64,000 bases of DNA from Corticium candelabrum (Eukaryota > Porifera > Homoscleromorpha > Homosclerophorida > Plakinidae). Shown here in pieces: positions 12,712 through 25,497 of this stretch. The stretch is taken from the NCBI RefSeq assembly GCF_963422355.1, contig NC_085090.1:4246512-4310511 (forward strand), in the 5' to 3' direction. The number at the start of each line of letters is the position of its first letter. Within the stretch, counting starts at the first letter, position 1. A model generated the notes under the pieces. The model was not told where the DNA came from. It saw only the letters and a list, made by a program, of their open reading frames with translations, and made no database searches. The position numbers were made by a program, and so were the translations under genes.

Positions 12712-12735
12712 ATAGATAGATAGATAGATAGATAG
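12712..12735. repeat. (TAGA)n tract, 3' flank of plus-strand LINE
   Basis: TAGA units directly follow the 3' end of the plus-strand LINE and precede the 5' region of the L1/Tx1-like element. Confidence 0.9.
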
Positions 12736-13066
12736 GGTGTGCACGTATTCTGTGAGCTCCCTATTTTGTTGTCTTTTCTTGCTTTGGAGAGTTTTTCGCT
12801 CCAGCTGTCGATCGCATTTCAGTAGCTGACGTCTTTAGCTACTGTTTGATAGATAGAACGCGTCATTTGACGTCAATTTTCATTCATTGTCTTTGTCTGA
12901 TCGAGTGACACGTGATCAAGAAGTCTCAGTCTAGGAGGAAACGTCGTGCAGACAGACAGCCAACCAACCGTTTCAGGTCTGTTGCGTGTCTGTTCGTCGT
13001 TTTGTATCTTGTGCGCAGAGTTTCTCTGCCGTACGAGTGACTGCGCTCGTGTTCGTCAAAGTCAAC

Positions 13067-14185
13067 ATGGCGGCGCACATTGTACGCGATATGTCACTGA
13101 GGATTCGAATAGACGAAAGCCTCTCGGTATCATACGACGAAGTAGAAGAGGCGGTGTTGAAACACGTACGCGTCGACGAAGTAAGCTGCATTGCCAGAGT
13201 GCAGCGTCATCACTACCAGGTCACACTGAAGAACCAAACAGCAAAAGAGACACTCCTGACACACGGAGTAGACGTCAAATCAAGGCATTTCGCCTGCGAA
13301 TGCGTACAAAAACCGAAGACTCAGTACACAGCAGTCACGTTATTGATGCCTTTCGAAATGGATGATAGTCACGTGACTTCCATACTGTGCAGGAAGGGCA
13401 CACTCGTATCGACGAGAAGACTAACCAGCAAGAAACACCCGACCATCGAAACGGGTGTCCGATTATTTAAGTTTAAGGATTGTTCAGCCTACGACTTTCC
13501 TAGTCTGATCACGATCGGTCACTACAATCTGGTAGTGAGAGTGTGCGGAAAAATGGTGAGGCACTGCTATCGCTGCAAGAGTGCATCACATTTAGTCAGA
13601 GACTGTCCCGAACCGGACACTCGTTCACACGACCACCAGGCAGAGATGGATGCCGACACAAATGCCTCGGAACCCTATCCCTTGCGCGAGAGAGCCGACT
13701 CGCCCTGGACGTACGACGGTAGATCGTGTGCTGGCACACCCGAACTGTCATATCTAGAAGAAGACAACTCCATCCTACACGGCGACGGACAACGCGACGC
13801 TTCTCTAGGCGCGCCCTCGTCTTCTGTTACAGTGGACAACTCGGACCTTCTTCTGGGGTCCGAGGAAGTTGTAGGGGAAGAGTTGACTTCTCAGAACGAT
13901 GAAGAAGGCAGGCTCCCTGCACAAGCACCAACTCTGGCTGACGGTAGCACTCCCGACGAAACTTCGCACTGTGCGCCCGATCCTCACGTAAATGACAAAG
14001 TTACAAACCCTTCCGCTGACTTTTCCCACTCCGTCGCTACGACTAGTCTTCAGACCTCCGGAACAGCCGACTGGGCGGAGGCAACCTTATCGGCTAACCG
14101 AGATCACAGTTACTTCGACACGGGCGATAAGGACAACCCTGTCTTTGTCGAAGCACCTCCCAAAAGAAGTAAACGCAGGAAATAG
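13067..14185 (+). CDS. LINE ORF1 protein with CCHC zinc knuckle
   Basis: I start at the ATG at 13067 (context TCAACATGG), which opens MAAHIVRDMSLRI and gives 372 residues; the frame is open back to 12986. After an N-terminal domain with no catalytic motif comes one gag-like CCHC knuckle, CYRCKSASHLVRDC, at about residues 170-185. An acidic, proline/serine-rich C-terminal half ends in a basic stretch (PKRSKRRK). ORF1 proteins of L1/Tx1-type LINEs bind the element RNA and assemble the ribonucleoprotein. The frame is intact, unlike ORF2. Confidence 0.82.
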   Translation: MAAHIVRDMSLRIRIDESLSVSYDEVEEAVLKHVRVDEVSCIARVQRHHYQVTLKNQTAKETLLTHGVDVKSRHFACECVQKPKTQYTAVTLLMPFEMDDSHVTSILCRKGTLVSTRRLTSKKHPTIETGVRLFKFKDCSAYDFPSLITIGHYNLVVRVCGKMVRHCYRCKSASHLVRDCPEPDTRSHDHQAEMDADTNASEPYPLRERADSPWTYDGRSCAGTPELSYLEEDNSILHGDGQRDASLGAPSSSVTVDNSDLLLGSEEVVGEELTSQNDEEGRLPAQAPTLADGSTPDETSHCAPDPHVNDKVTNPSADFSHSVATTSLQTSGTADWAEATLSANRDHSYFDTGDKDNPVFVEAPPKRSKRRK

Positions 14186-14479
14186 ACACAGAGATATGCG
14201 AGAAGCCTTTCTTCATCGCCAGGCAGGTCGATGCGGAGCAGATCACGATCGAAAGAACCGAATGTAATCATTCACGAGGGAGAACCGATGATGCCTTATC
14301 GCATGCGCGACGGTACGATGGTTATGAGAAAGCTGCGAAGTGATTCCCCGTACTTCAGAAAGAGTAGCGATGCTCCCGAGTTGATCGCTACACTTCCCGA
14401 CACCCAATAATTGTTCCCTTCTGTCCCACTCTTTCCGTCTAGTCATCTTTTCCTCCTTCCCCTCGTCTTAAGTGTCCTC

Positions 14480-17400
14480 ATGTCGGTCTTAACTATTGCT
14501 ACCTTAAATGTCAATGGTCTTCGTAACCCGTCCAAGCGTTTTGCTCTAAATCGCTTTCTCTGTTCTCTCCACGTTGATATTGTTGGTGTTCAAGAGACTC
14601 ATTGGGCTACAGATGAGGAAGCTCAAGAATATAGTAAAGATTTTCCTTCTTATGATATCTTATGCAATCTGGGAACATCGCAGCAAAATGGTGTTGCTAT
14701 CCTATTCTCCAAGCGCGCTCACTCCGAACTCTCCTGTACTGGCAGAGATAACGACGGACGACTGATATCGGCATCGGTCGGAATAGAGGGAAGTGTCTAT
14801 CACATTACGTGTGTATACAGCCCCTGTGCGAGTGCCGACAGAGTACAATTTCTTAGGTCTCGAGTAGAACCTCTCGTGGGACAGTCGAACCATTGGATCC
14901 TGGGAGATTTCAACGCTGTCATGGATCCACGCTTAGACAAATTCAATGCCTCGCGTGACAGACCCGATCCCGGTGCCCGTCGTTTAAGCTCGTTGATCAA
15001 GAGCTTTAACTATAAAGATGTTTATCGGTCTAGGTATCCAAACGGTAGAGATTTCACGTGGAAACGACATAACGATCGGTTTACGCAGATGTGTCGTTTG
15101 GATCTAATACTGTGCAGCGACGATTGTCTCAACGTCAGCGAGGTCCGCATAGACCCGTGGCAGTGGTCGGACCACTTAGCGGTGTGCGCTTCCATACCTC
15201 TGGAAACCAATACGAACCGAGGTCCTGGCTACTTCCACATGAACGTAGACGTATTAACAGACGGCGAATTCGTAGACAAAGTCGAGAGCTTTTGGACTGA
15301 GTAGCGATTTGAAAAAGAACGGTTTCCTTCGATCGTCGATTGGTGGGAGGTGGGTAAGTGTTACTTGCGTGACCTTACTCGCACTCACTGTGAAGAACGT
15401 GCGAGAAGTAGGCAAAGCCGAAGGAGACATCTCCAAGCCACACTCTTCGAGTGTCACAACCGCTTGTCGGCCGAACGAGAGGATCGTAATATAGACACAC
15501 GTGATCGTCTGCGTCGAACCGAAAACGAGTTGCGCGCTCTGGACCGCTTGGATGCCGCTGGTGCCAGGGTACGCTCTCGTCCACAATGGACCGAACGAGG
15601 AGAACAGTCGACGGGCTTTTATGCCCGTTTAGAACGGCAAAGACAGACGGACAATACGATGACAGATCTGACTCACGACGGAACACTTACATCGAGACGG
15701 AGGGCATGTTAGAAGCAGCGGCTTCCTTTTATGAACGTCTGTATTCTGCCACCTCTATCTGCCAACAATCAGCCAATCGACTGACCGCAAGCCTTGATCG
15801 AAGACTGACACAGGAAGACAGCGCATACTTAGATAGACCCATTACTGTGCAAGAGATGCGTGTGGCGCTGGCTTCAATGGCGAGCAATAAATCTCCTGGC
15901 GTCGGCGGCATTCCCGTGGAATTCTACCGTCGCTTCTGGAGTCTGCTCGAGTCAGATCTTCTCGATGTGTATCATGCGGCTCTAAGTAACGGTAGACTCG
16001 GCACGAGTCAGCGGACAGGCGTGATCAGACTGTTACACAAAAAAGGAGAAAGGCGGGACCTCAAGAACTGGCGCCCGATATCACTCCTATCGGTCGATTA
16101 TAAAATTTTAACCAAACTATTAGCGTCTCGCCTGACGAGCGTTCTACAGACAATCGTCCACGAAGACCAGACGTGTTGCGTATCGGGAAGGTCGATCAGA
16201 GACAGCTGTCGCGTCTTACAAGACACGGTCGACGCGAGGCGACAGACAGGGGAGCCGGACTCGTCAGCCTCGATCAGGAGAAGGCCTTCGACAGAGTCGA
16301 ATGGTCCTTTCTCGACAAAGTGATGGCAGCCATGAATATTGGCGAGATCTTTCGTTCATACATTTCGACACTGTATCGAGACGTGTCGAGTCGTATCATT
16401 GTCAATGCTGGATTTCACGAAAGATTCACCCGACACGAGGAGTGCGTCAGGGCTGCCCCTTATCACCCATTCTGTATGTGTTAGTCGCGGAGACGCTATC
16501 TTCTACTATCAGAAGTACTGATATCGCAGGCTTGCAATTGCCGCAGAGCCACAGAGTATTGAAAGTGGAACAGTACGCAGACGACACTACCGTAGTCACG
16601 ACTTCTGACCGCGACTTCCGTATCCTTCAAGAGTGTTTATCTTTGTATCAAGAAGGCAGTGGGGCACGACTAAATATCTCCAAGTCCCGCGGTCTGTTTG
16701 TGGGTCTTTGGAGGGACCGCACAGACCGGCCCATGTCTCTGTCGTGGACGACAGACAGCCTCAAACTTTTAGGCATACACGTCGGTGCCGCTCGTTCCTT
16801 AAACGAGACGAACTGGCAAGGAGCAATCGACAAGATGCGGGCCGTACTACACTTTTGGAAACCACGCGATCTTTCCCTCGCCGGACGTTCGTATGTGGCA
16901 CGTACGCTAGCGGCGTCCAAATTGTGGTACGTGGCTCAGGTAGTCCCGGCACCACCACGAATGATCGACGAGATCAACACGGCCATGTGGAAATTTATCT
17001 GGAAAGATCACGCCGAACTCGTAAGCCGACGAGTCTGCTGTCGGAGCAGGCGCAACGGAGGGTTGGCCGGAATCGTAATCCACGACAAAGTCGCTGCTAT
17101 ACAATTACAGTGGATCTCTAGATTGACGAGCACCGGCGACAACAGTTGGAAGTACTTCGCGCGATTTTGGCTAGATCGAGCAGCCAGTCCTTTTACCGAC
17201 CATCGTGGCCTCTTGTCGGGAAACCGATCTCCCGTTTCCTCGGCCATACCGCCTTTCTATTTGTCCTTGCTTAAAACCTATCGACGCTTCAACGGTGAAG
17301 ACAGGACGAGCCCGTCTACGTTGTCGGAAGTGACTTCACAGTCTCTGTTCGGCAACCTAAACATCACCGATCCGAGCGGCAGACCGTTCTATTCGCGTTC

Positions 17401-18301
17401 CATGGCGACAGCGGGACTGTGCACTGTCGGTGATTTACGAGAGAACAATAGGTGGAAAGAGATCGCACGATTACAGCAACGATATCAAGTCGGAGCATAC
17501 TTTATTAAAGGCTTTGTGCGTAAACTGCACACTGCCATACCAGCCGTCTGGTTTACATTGCCCGACACCGAAGCCACTCCGTCACTGTTATCGATTTCCT
17601 TTCCATCTAAGACGCCGATTCCTCTTTCCTCCAAGAGAATGTACGTTCAGATGGCAAAATGCCGAGACGTTAGAGCACCGGCCGAGGATGGGTGGACGCT
17701 CCCTTCTTGGTCGGAGGGCTGGTCGACAGCTTGCTCCGCTCTTCAGGATGCAAGACTGGACACCCCATATTCCAACGATATCGCTTTCAAATTTCTCCAT
17801 CGCGTCCTTCCGACTCCAGACCGTCTGACACTCTTCCGACCTTCTCACGACACCTCCTGTAACTCGTGTGGCGACGGACGGGCTGATCTTGAGCATATTT
17901 TCGCTCGTTGTCCGTCGGCGAGGTCTCTCCAGCCTTCTTTACGACGTATTCTCACCTGCTTCCTGTCGGACGTTCCGTCCGATGTGACTCTTTTGACTGC
18001 TCCGTTCTTGTGTGGTCTATCGCTATTATCACCCGCATCGTTTATCGTCTGGACCTTTATCGCATCCTATTGGCAACATCGTAATTCTTTAAATTCTAAT
18101 AGCATATTGAGTGTAACGGCGTCGGCCATCAGGCGTCGGATCGTGGAGGAGTGGCACGAAGCCCGCCTTCACCGTCCGCCGAGAATTGATTTCTTTTCTC
18201 GCCAATGGAGACCACCGGATAGGCCGCGCGCCTTGTGTTTTGAGGATGGCGACGGCGGCCTTGACATTCGCCTGTCTTCTCTGTTGGGTATACCAATATA
18301 A
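14480..18301 (+). pseudogene. LINE ORF2: APE endonuclease, reverse transcriptase, zinc motif; broken
   Basis: The start is taken at 14480 (MSVLTIATLNVNGLRN). The APE domain occupies about 14480-15220, with NVNG, VGVQETHW, LGDFNAVMD and WSDHLAV marking the expected catalytic Asn, Glu, Asp and His positions. The reverse transcriptase includes NWRPISLLSVDYK, LVSLDQEKAFDRVEW, TRGVRQGCPLSP and the catalytic YADD at 16574-16585. A CxxC...HxxxxC motif (CNSCGDGRADLEHIFARC) lies near 17860. Breaks: TAG at 15302-15304 with the same frame resuming, then frameshifts near 15690, 16250 and 16425. From 16430 to the stop at 18299-18301 the frame is open. This copy cannot make a full ORF2 protein but retains all domains. 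Confidence 0.85.
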
Positions 18302-18391
18302 AACCAAAAAACATGTGATCTAGTCAGTCACTCAGTCAGTCATTTATAACCGTGTAGTCAGTCTGTGTAGTCAGTCTGTGTAGTCAGTCTA

Positions 18392-18725
18392 TAGACAATA
18401 TTTCAAGAAAATTGCAATATTTTTATTTAACCGCGAAACATAGTAATTAAAAATCACTTTACCTGCCGTCCAATTTATTTGAAGTCGATTTGTGTCGAGA
18501 GAGCAACGTTCAGCGGACGACACTCAAAACTGAGGCTCTCTTCAATAAATGGTGCAGGTTACTGCTCGAAAGATGCGCAAAAGGCAGCAGTTCGTTTATG
18601 TCAAAATCGCGGTTGTAACATGTTCATTCACTACCAAGAATCAATTGACCCGCCGATAGCCTCGTGCACCAAAGCGCATTCGCTGCAGCGGCTAAGTTCC
18701 CAAACCTCGTCCGAAAAAATATCGC
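18392..18725 (-). repeat. Right terminal inverted repeat of the MULE
   Basis: Inverted match to 993-1318. It ends ...CCTCGTCCGAAAAAATATCGC, followed at once by CAGAAGCGG. The 86-codon frame crossing it is not a gene. Confidence 0.88.
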
Positions 18726-18734
18726 CAGAAGCGG
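18726..18734. repeat. Right 9-bp target-site duplication (CAGAAGCGG)
   Basis: Identical to 984-992. Downstream sequence (18735 onward) continues the fibrinogen-related upstream region interrupted at 983. Confidence 0.85.
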
Positions 18735-19596
18735 TGTAAAGAGACTGCATTGAGTCTAATTGGTATAGAGTCAACCCATATATGGATTACAAGAACTCTC
18801 TTGGTTAGCTAGGGATCTCTAATCTACCATGGCTGACAAATTGGTCAGACTACCAGTAGTGTGAAACCGCTTATTGCCGCTTTTGACAAGAGCATGTCAC
18901 CCAAAACATGAACAGACAATCACCATGCAGCCACAACAATACAGTCAGCTGTCAAATTACCTACATTTTGTCTACGCAACCTGACGTCATTAGCTATTAT
19001 GCTCCTACGCATAGAGCTCGTAAGACTCAGCTAATTGAAGACGCAAACCATGCGCAATGGCAGTTGCTCACGCTTTGTGATTTTTTTTATCATATTTGAC
19101 GAATACATGAATGTCTAGCCGAATCCGCAATTGTGAAATGCCACCAGAAATGAATAATGACACAAGATAAATGACGATGGGCACGTGTGTGTTCCTGAAA
19201 TTCTAACGACCTTAGACACTCAATAGTTTCCTTCTATCTAGAAAACGTACGAGGCGGACCCGTTACCGCTCACGCTACCGATGGCCACGCCTGGAAGTGT
19301 AAATGTGACGCAAATTGAAGGTCAAATCTTGTTGTATCTGTCCCTTATAATTTTCTCTCACTGGTTCTAATACAATACTAGCAGTGTCTTTACATCACAC
19401 CCTAAAACAAGACAATTGAATCTCGTTACTTTCTTTTACTTGAGAACCATTGTACCTGTGTCTCATTTCTAGGACAGAAGACCGCACAATTCGCAGAAGA
19501 TTGCAACAATAAACTGTGAAAATAACAGGTTATGCCAATGCACCTAATATAAAAGCTGGCTTAGAACCCATCGTCAGCAACATTACAATAGACAAT
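18735..19596 (+). promoter_or_regulatory. Proximal upstream region of FReD copy 1
   Basis: It aligns patchily to 21646-22600 upstream of the second copy. Shared landmarks are GCAGTTGCTCACGC, AATGACACAAG and GGGCACKTGTGTG. No coding sequence is supported. Confidence 0.5.
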
Positions 19597-20388
19597 ATGA
19601 CTTGTTCTCTAGTGACTGTTTGGCTTCTTGTCTTATATCATTCGGGTATTGTCTGTCAAAGACGACGATGCTGAAAGTCAAGATGATACCTACCATTTTG
19701 AACGTGATGGACGGTCTGATTAAAGTATTGCAATTTCCTCGTGTCCAGTAACACAAAAGGAAATTCCTTTTAACTGTCGTCACGCCCTACAGCTTGCAAA
19801 CTCTCACAGTAGGATTTATGATGTCGACCCACGTCATGGCCATGGGTCACTCAAGTCTACTGTGACATGAAAACGGACGTTGGAGGATGGGCTGTATTCT
19901 AAGAAGAAGAAATGGATCAGAAATTTTCTATTGCTCTTGGCTTGAGTATGAACAAGAGTTTGGAGAACTGAATTGTGAATTCTGGCTTGGACTTGATGCA
20001 ATTCATTGACTTACAGTTGATGTTACTCTCAGAATTGACATAATGGCGCCAGACAACAGCAAAGCGTACGCAAAGTACGACGACATTAGTATTAGAAATG
20101 CAAAATCCAAGTATGTTATCTACTTTGGATGATACAGTGGAATAGCAGGTGATGCACTAAAAATTCAAAAAGGAATGAAATTTTCTACACCTGACCAAGA
20201 CAACGACACGTACAGCAAAACCGTGCTGCTGAATTTAGAGGAGCTTGGTGGTATATCAACTGTTATGACAGTAACTGGAATGGCGAATACACATACGGCA
20301 GATCAGGACATCACCTCGTTGTCTGGGAACCTTTTCAGGGAACAAAATCTTTACAGAAAGTGGAAATGAGACTGAAATGATACAAGAC
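19597..20388 (+). pseudogene. Fibrinogen-related (FReD) lectin, copy 1, broken
   Basis: The ATG at 19597 opens a signal-peptide-like start (MTCSLVTVWLLVLY). A fibrinogen C-terminal domain follows in pieces: NCRHALQLANSHSRIYDVDP, then YCDMKTD and GGWAVF, and near the end GAWWYINCYDSN with NGEYTYG and LVVW. The family forms a C-terminal carbohydrate- or pattern-binding domain found in ficolins and tachylectins and is usually secreted. The frame is broken many times (TGA soon after the signal peptide, a frameshift before YCDMK, further stops), so it is a pseudogene. It appears intronless, like copy 2. Confidence 0.82.
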
Positions 20389-21449
20389 AGACTTCATTAA
20401 CATTTTCCATTTTTGCATGCATTTTTTGCTGATTGGAGAATCTTTAGAATTAAAAAATCTTCTTTTCAGTTCGTACTTGTTACTTCATTTTGCTTACATA
20501 ATAGTAGTAGTAGAATTGCTTTGAAAAAAGACTATAAACAAATTAGAGTGTGCAATGAAAGTCTTTTAATTGGGTTCAAAGATTCAAAATAACAATTAAT
20601 TACGAATTGGATTTAATTAACAAATAGACACAAACGTTTGCTGTATCTTTGACAAGTAAACAAGTAACAATCAAAAATTGAGTTGTAATCTAGTTAGTTA
20701 ATATATTAGTTCATCACTGCTTTTTCATATCCTAATGCTACCGCAAAAGCTCACTAGACGTAGGCCAGCGTTAAGACTTGTAATTCATGTAATAAAATAG
20801 AAGTTGCAATAAGTATAAATAATTATAGAAGATTTTATTCTATAAAAATTGGAATATTTAAGTTAATCCTACACCGTTTTACACGTTTCAGTCGATATAT
20901 TAGATATCAGAGAAAAATTTATGTTTCTTGATCATTGCACACAAAGCGCTAGCTGCCAAATCAGTGGAAATTGAAGCATCTCCATTAAAATAAGCATACT
21001 ATATCATGTATATTTGTTGTGTGCAAAACGCATATGGACAATCCATGGATTGTCCGGTATGCGCAATCCATAAATAAATTTGCAGTTTATTAGTTAATTC
21101 ATTACATTAAATAATTTATTATATTGAGCTTGCTTTAATTTTTTGCAATTGCATAATTAAAGAAAGTTTGCAGATGTACTTATAATAAATAGTATTGAGG
21201 CAAACTTGCGTGATCCATCGCAGACCACTGCAGAGTTTTGGAGTCTCTTATAGCACCGACTTAGCGATTCAACTCTTACGAGGAAACCAGCCAAATAACT
21301 AGACACTTGAAAATCATGTAACATATATGTATGTATGCAACCAAGAAGAGGGGCTATGGCGCATGTTATTACCTTATTTAAACACTCACCTATACATGCG
21401 TACATATCATGCAATACACATTTTCTATCTGACTATCGTTCAGGTGCAT
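20389..21449. other. AT-rich intergenic region, nothing recognised
   Basis: AT-rich sequence between FReD copy 1 and the upstream region of copy 2, without supported genes or clear repeats. Confidence 0.6.
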
Positions 21450-22625
21450 GCACACGAAGACTTCCGGTGCATGGCTTCTAGATTTGTCTCCGAGCTGTTG
21501 CTACACGTGTTATAAACGGGCAATAATGAGAGACTTTTCCAAAGCAGCCAGAGACTTCTAGATAGTTAAGTTTAGACGCATACAGGTCAATCAATGTGTC
21601 ATAAACACTTTACCAAAAGAGACATATTAGAAACAGCAAAAGCGGTGAACAGACTGGCTTCAGTCTGTTTTAGTGTCACACCGTATGGATCCCCTGGTTA
21701 CCCACGAACAAACAACCTGCCGTGGATGACCTTGAATAAATCACCAGTGTTGACGTTTTTGATCCGCATAGTGCCGCTTCTAACAAGAACAAAACTCCAA
21801 AATATGAGCAGACAACAACAAACCACAGAAAGATAAGTAGGTGTCATCTACAGTCAGGCTATAGACTGACGTCATCACATTGACAATGCATGCCCCTATG
21901 CATACTGTTCGTCCAACTCAGCAAGAGCTAGAAGAAACAGCACCACGGTCCTGTTCTCCATATTTCACCGCATCTTACACTACCAGCAAATCTGTGGACG
22001 GTCATCAAGTGACGTAGAGGCAGGTATCAAAACGTTTATGAACTTGAGTTGAAGACGTAATCCATTGGAATGCAGTTGCTCACGCCTTGTGATGTGTTGT
22101 AGTACGTACATCGAGCAGATGCATGCATTTTCATCGAAATCCGCCACTACATCTATAGCCAGCGAGAGAAATGCTATCAAAATATGAAAGAATGACACAA
22201 GCTAGTGACGGGCACTTGTGTGCTTCCAAAACTGTTAGAATCTAGCAGCACCACATTCATACACAATAGTTCTCTTCAGGCTGGAGAACGTACGTGCCGA
22301 GAGACGGGGGCGTTACTGGTAACGCTATCTGTTGCAACACCAATTCACGTTCCTGTTAAATCCGTCAATATGACTTCCTCTTACTGGTCCTAAACAATGC
22401 CGGCTCTGTATGTACATTCCTTATGGCAAGACAATTGAGTCCCGCGACTTCCTCTCACTGGACAATAGTAGCTGTGTCTGATTTCTAAGGTAGCAAACCG
22501 CACATTACGCAAAAGATTACATGAATGGGCTGGATAGCCTGGAATGGGCACGTGCATGAACTCCTATATAAATGTCCTTGTTGCAGAGCTTACACTATCC
22601 ACTTCCAGCGACATTGGAGAGCACA
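21450..22625 (+). promoter_or_regulatory. Upstream region of FReD copy 2 (uninterrupted paralogue)
   Basis: This region is homologous, in order, to 810-983 and then 18735-19590, with a single CAAAAGCGG where the MULE sits in copy 1. A TATA-like CCTATATAAATG occurs at about 22562-22573, roughly 60 bp before the ATG, and could be the core promoter. Confidence 0.55.
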
Positions 22626-23399
22626 ATGGCTAGATTGTTAAGTGCTCCCTGCTTTCTTTGTTTCGTCGCATTCGGTACTTGCCTATCGGTCAACAAAAAT
22701 AGAGAACATCAGCAGAGAGCAAAGCGTACTACTCGGCGATCTGATCTGACTACCTTATGTCCGACGAGTGACAACGAAATTCCACGAAACTGTCATCATG
22801 CTCTCCAACTTGGCAACTCCCATAGTGGTGTCTATGAAATCGACCCACGTGATGGCCACGATTCACTCAAGGTCTACTGTGACATGAAGACGGACGGTGG
22901 AGGATGGACTGTAATACAAGGAAGAAAAGACGGATCAGAAAACTTTTATCGCACTTGGACTGAATATGAAGAAGGTTTTGGAGAGCTATACGGCGAGTTC
23001 TAGCTTGGACTTGACAAAATCCATCGTTTGGCAGTTGACGTTACTCTGCGAATTGATATGATGGCACCCGATAGAAGTAAGGCATTTGCTAGATACGAAG
23101 ACTTTACTATTGGAAACGCGAATTCCAAGTACGTTATGTACATTGGACGATACAATGGAACAGCAGGTGACGCGCTATCGATTCACAATGGAATGAAGTT
23201 TACAACCAAAGACCAAGACACTGACCAGCAACAGCAGGAACTGTGCCCAATTGTTCTCAGGTGCTTGGTGGTACAGAAAGTGTCATAGCAGCAACTTGAA
23301 CGGCGTCTACGCATACGGAAATTCAAGCAACAATCTAGTTGTCTGGCGAGGTTTCAAATACCCGCAGTCTTTGCAAAAAGTAGAAATAAAACTGAAATG
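22626..23399 (+). pseudogene. Fibrinogen-related (FReD) lectin, copy 2, two lesions
   Basis: Intronless frame with a signal peptide ([19 protein letters not shown]), a basic linker ([10 protein letters not shown]), then a fibrinogen C-terminal domain: [56 protein letters not shown] at 23001-23003 replaces the Trp expected in the GEFWLG motif; the same frame resumes with LGLDKIHRLAVDV. A frameshift near 23240 moves the ending into another frame, which gives GAWWYRKCHSSNLNGVYAYG and a stop at 23397-23399. With only one nonsense codon and one frameshift it is the youngest pseudogene of the three; assembly error should be excluded. Confidence 0.85.
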
Positions 23400-24170
23400 A
23401 ACAAGATCTGAAAAAGATACATTCAGTAGACGTTACCTTGCATGGTTAGAAAATCTTGACGAAAGAATGTTGTTCAACTTGGCGCCTAGTGTTTTCATAT
23501 TGCGTTGGTACGAAAATACTACCTACTAGAAATGTTCACTAATTGTTGTGTTGGAAATAATTAGTGTTATGTCCGACTGATTTTTGTTGAAACTTTAGGC
23601 TACCAATTAATTATCATATGCATGCAGTCGACCATTTGTATAGCTATTAACCTGCACACAAAATGAGAGGCTAGGACAATGTATAACGCTACTGACATTT
23701 AAGTAATAATGTCAAATGTGCAATCATCACTAGCTGTTACATGCAATATCACCGAAATCAGTAATTAATTAATTGAGAAACGTAATCCGGGCACCTCTTC
23801 AACAGTTGAAAAATTCTCTTTGCAAACTCTCTGCACTCGTACGTAAATGTATCTCTGAAATATGCAATTGAGTTTCTAACACTTATACTTTATAATTATG
23901 GGCGCATCTACCAAAGATTACTTTTACGGTCACGTAATGGTAGCAAATGTTGTAATGTATGGATTCCAATTTTCGGTGTCTTAGTTTGTGTTTCTTCTTT
24001 GGAAGATACATGAAGAAGATAACATCAAACCGTCTCAGAAACGACAAAAACTGTTGTAGAGAGCAAGAAAAAATTATTTCTTTGATTTACGGCACCAATA
24101 TTCCCACTATCACTATTGCTGTGTACTCCGAGTCTCCAAGTTTGCAACTGAGCTTTAACACCAAGCAGAC

Positions 24171-24255
<85 letters not shown>

Positions 24256-24264
24256 GCAAGTACG

Positions 24265-24335
<71 letters not shown>

Positions 24336-24826
24336 GCGCGCGCATACACATGCACGCACAAGCACAAGCACAAACACAAGCACAAGCACACGCACACAAT
24401 CGCAAGAATAGCAAATGGATAAGAAGCTGCATTTAAACTTTAATGCCTCAGCCAGATAGCTATGTTTCTGTACACTAAGTGTAAGAGTTATGAGCCATGC
24501 TAAGCAATCTCCTGAAGCCTGGCCAGGTGTTTGCAGGATCACCGACTGCTATGCCTACTGTCGTGTGGGTACTCGAAGTCTCACTCGGACAACAGTGGCG
24601 GATGGAATTTGCTGCAGTCTGAAGGCCTTGAAACCACAATCAAAGACCAGATAAATATTTACACCGCTGATTCGAGAAAGGCAGTTGCGTGTAATTTTGT
24701 TTGCACAATGAAATTAGGCCATAGCTCGCCATCACTGTGACTTGAACCTTCATCCCTGCTAGGTCCAGTATGAGAGCAATTTATAAGAAGACTCTCCCTC
24801 TCTCCCTCTCCCCCTCTCTCTCGCTC

Positions 24827-24883
<57 letters not shown>

Positions 24884-25497
24884 CTGTCCTTATTTCAGTA
24901 CATAGATTTTCATTTGTTTTCCAAAGAGCTCCTTAATGAATAAACGTTCTTCTGAGTCAAAACTATTCTTATCTAGCGTTATTTTTACGTATTTGACTTT
25001 ATCTTAGATACAGGTTGCCCACAGAGAGTCAGAGATTGGAGCATGCAATGTAACATGCATGAAACAGTACTCACAAGATTCTTTGTGCGTTCCTTGTCCG
25101 AACAAACTATAGCTCTAGCAGCAATACAGTTGCATGGCAAGGCGATGATTAGAGCATTCACATTCAGCACTCAACATGCACCAGGCGGTTGCATGCATAA
25201 TAACAATCATTACACATCCAGATTAGAGAGAGTTGCGCATGACACAACCTTTAGAAAAGAACGATAACGTTGCAACACTGTTCGGCAAATTAGAACAATT
25301 ATGAGACAATACATTCCCAATTTGCATGGTGTAGTATCCAGGTGATTAACCAGGATTCCTTGCGGGTTTCCAAAATTGATAACAACTAGTAAAATCAATA
25401 ATTAGGGAATCACACCGATGGCTTGCCCTTCACATAAGAGCCCTAATTCAGGCTAGTTGCCCTTTTATCCCACAGATGACCTAACAGTTTTCTTATG
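23400..25497. other. Intergenic region with CA and CT/CA microsatellites
   Basis: No supported gene. A long compound (CA)n tract with CG interruptions occupies about 24169-24340, trailing off into CACAAG units to about 24400. A (CT)n-(CA)n compound tract lies at about 24785-24882. Long open frames here on both strands are microsatellite translations. Confidence 0.75.

Larger units (their letters stand above)
12736..18390 (+). mobile_element. Near full-length L1/Tx1-like LINE nested in the MULE
   Basis: It contains a 5' untranslated region (about 12736-13066), ORF1 with a CCHC knuckle, a roughly 290-bp gap, and ORF2 with APE endonuclease, reverse transcriptase and a C-terminal zinc motif. Its 3' end is a short tail of GTAGTCAGTCTGT units (18320-18390) that abuts the right MULE terminal repeat. 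I could not define a convincing target duplication. Confidence 0.8.

Noticed and set aside
16633..17247. Several frames overlapping LINE ORF2
   Set aside because: Shadow frames of the reverse transcriptase region; domain motifs lie in the ORF2 frame.
18479..18739. 86-codon plus frame at the MULE right end
   Set aside because: Same DNA as the left terminal repeat on the opposite strand; explained by the TIR.
24025..24542. Overlapping Cys/Val- and His/Thr-rich frames on both strands
   Set aside because: All derive from the CA tract at 24169-24400.
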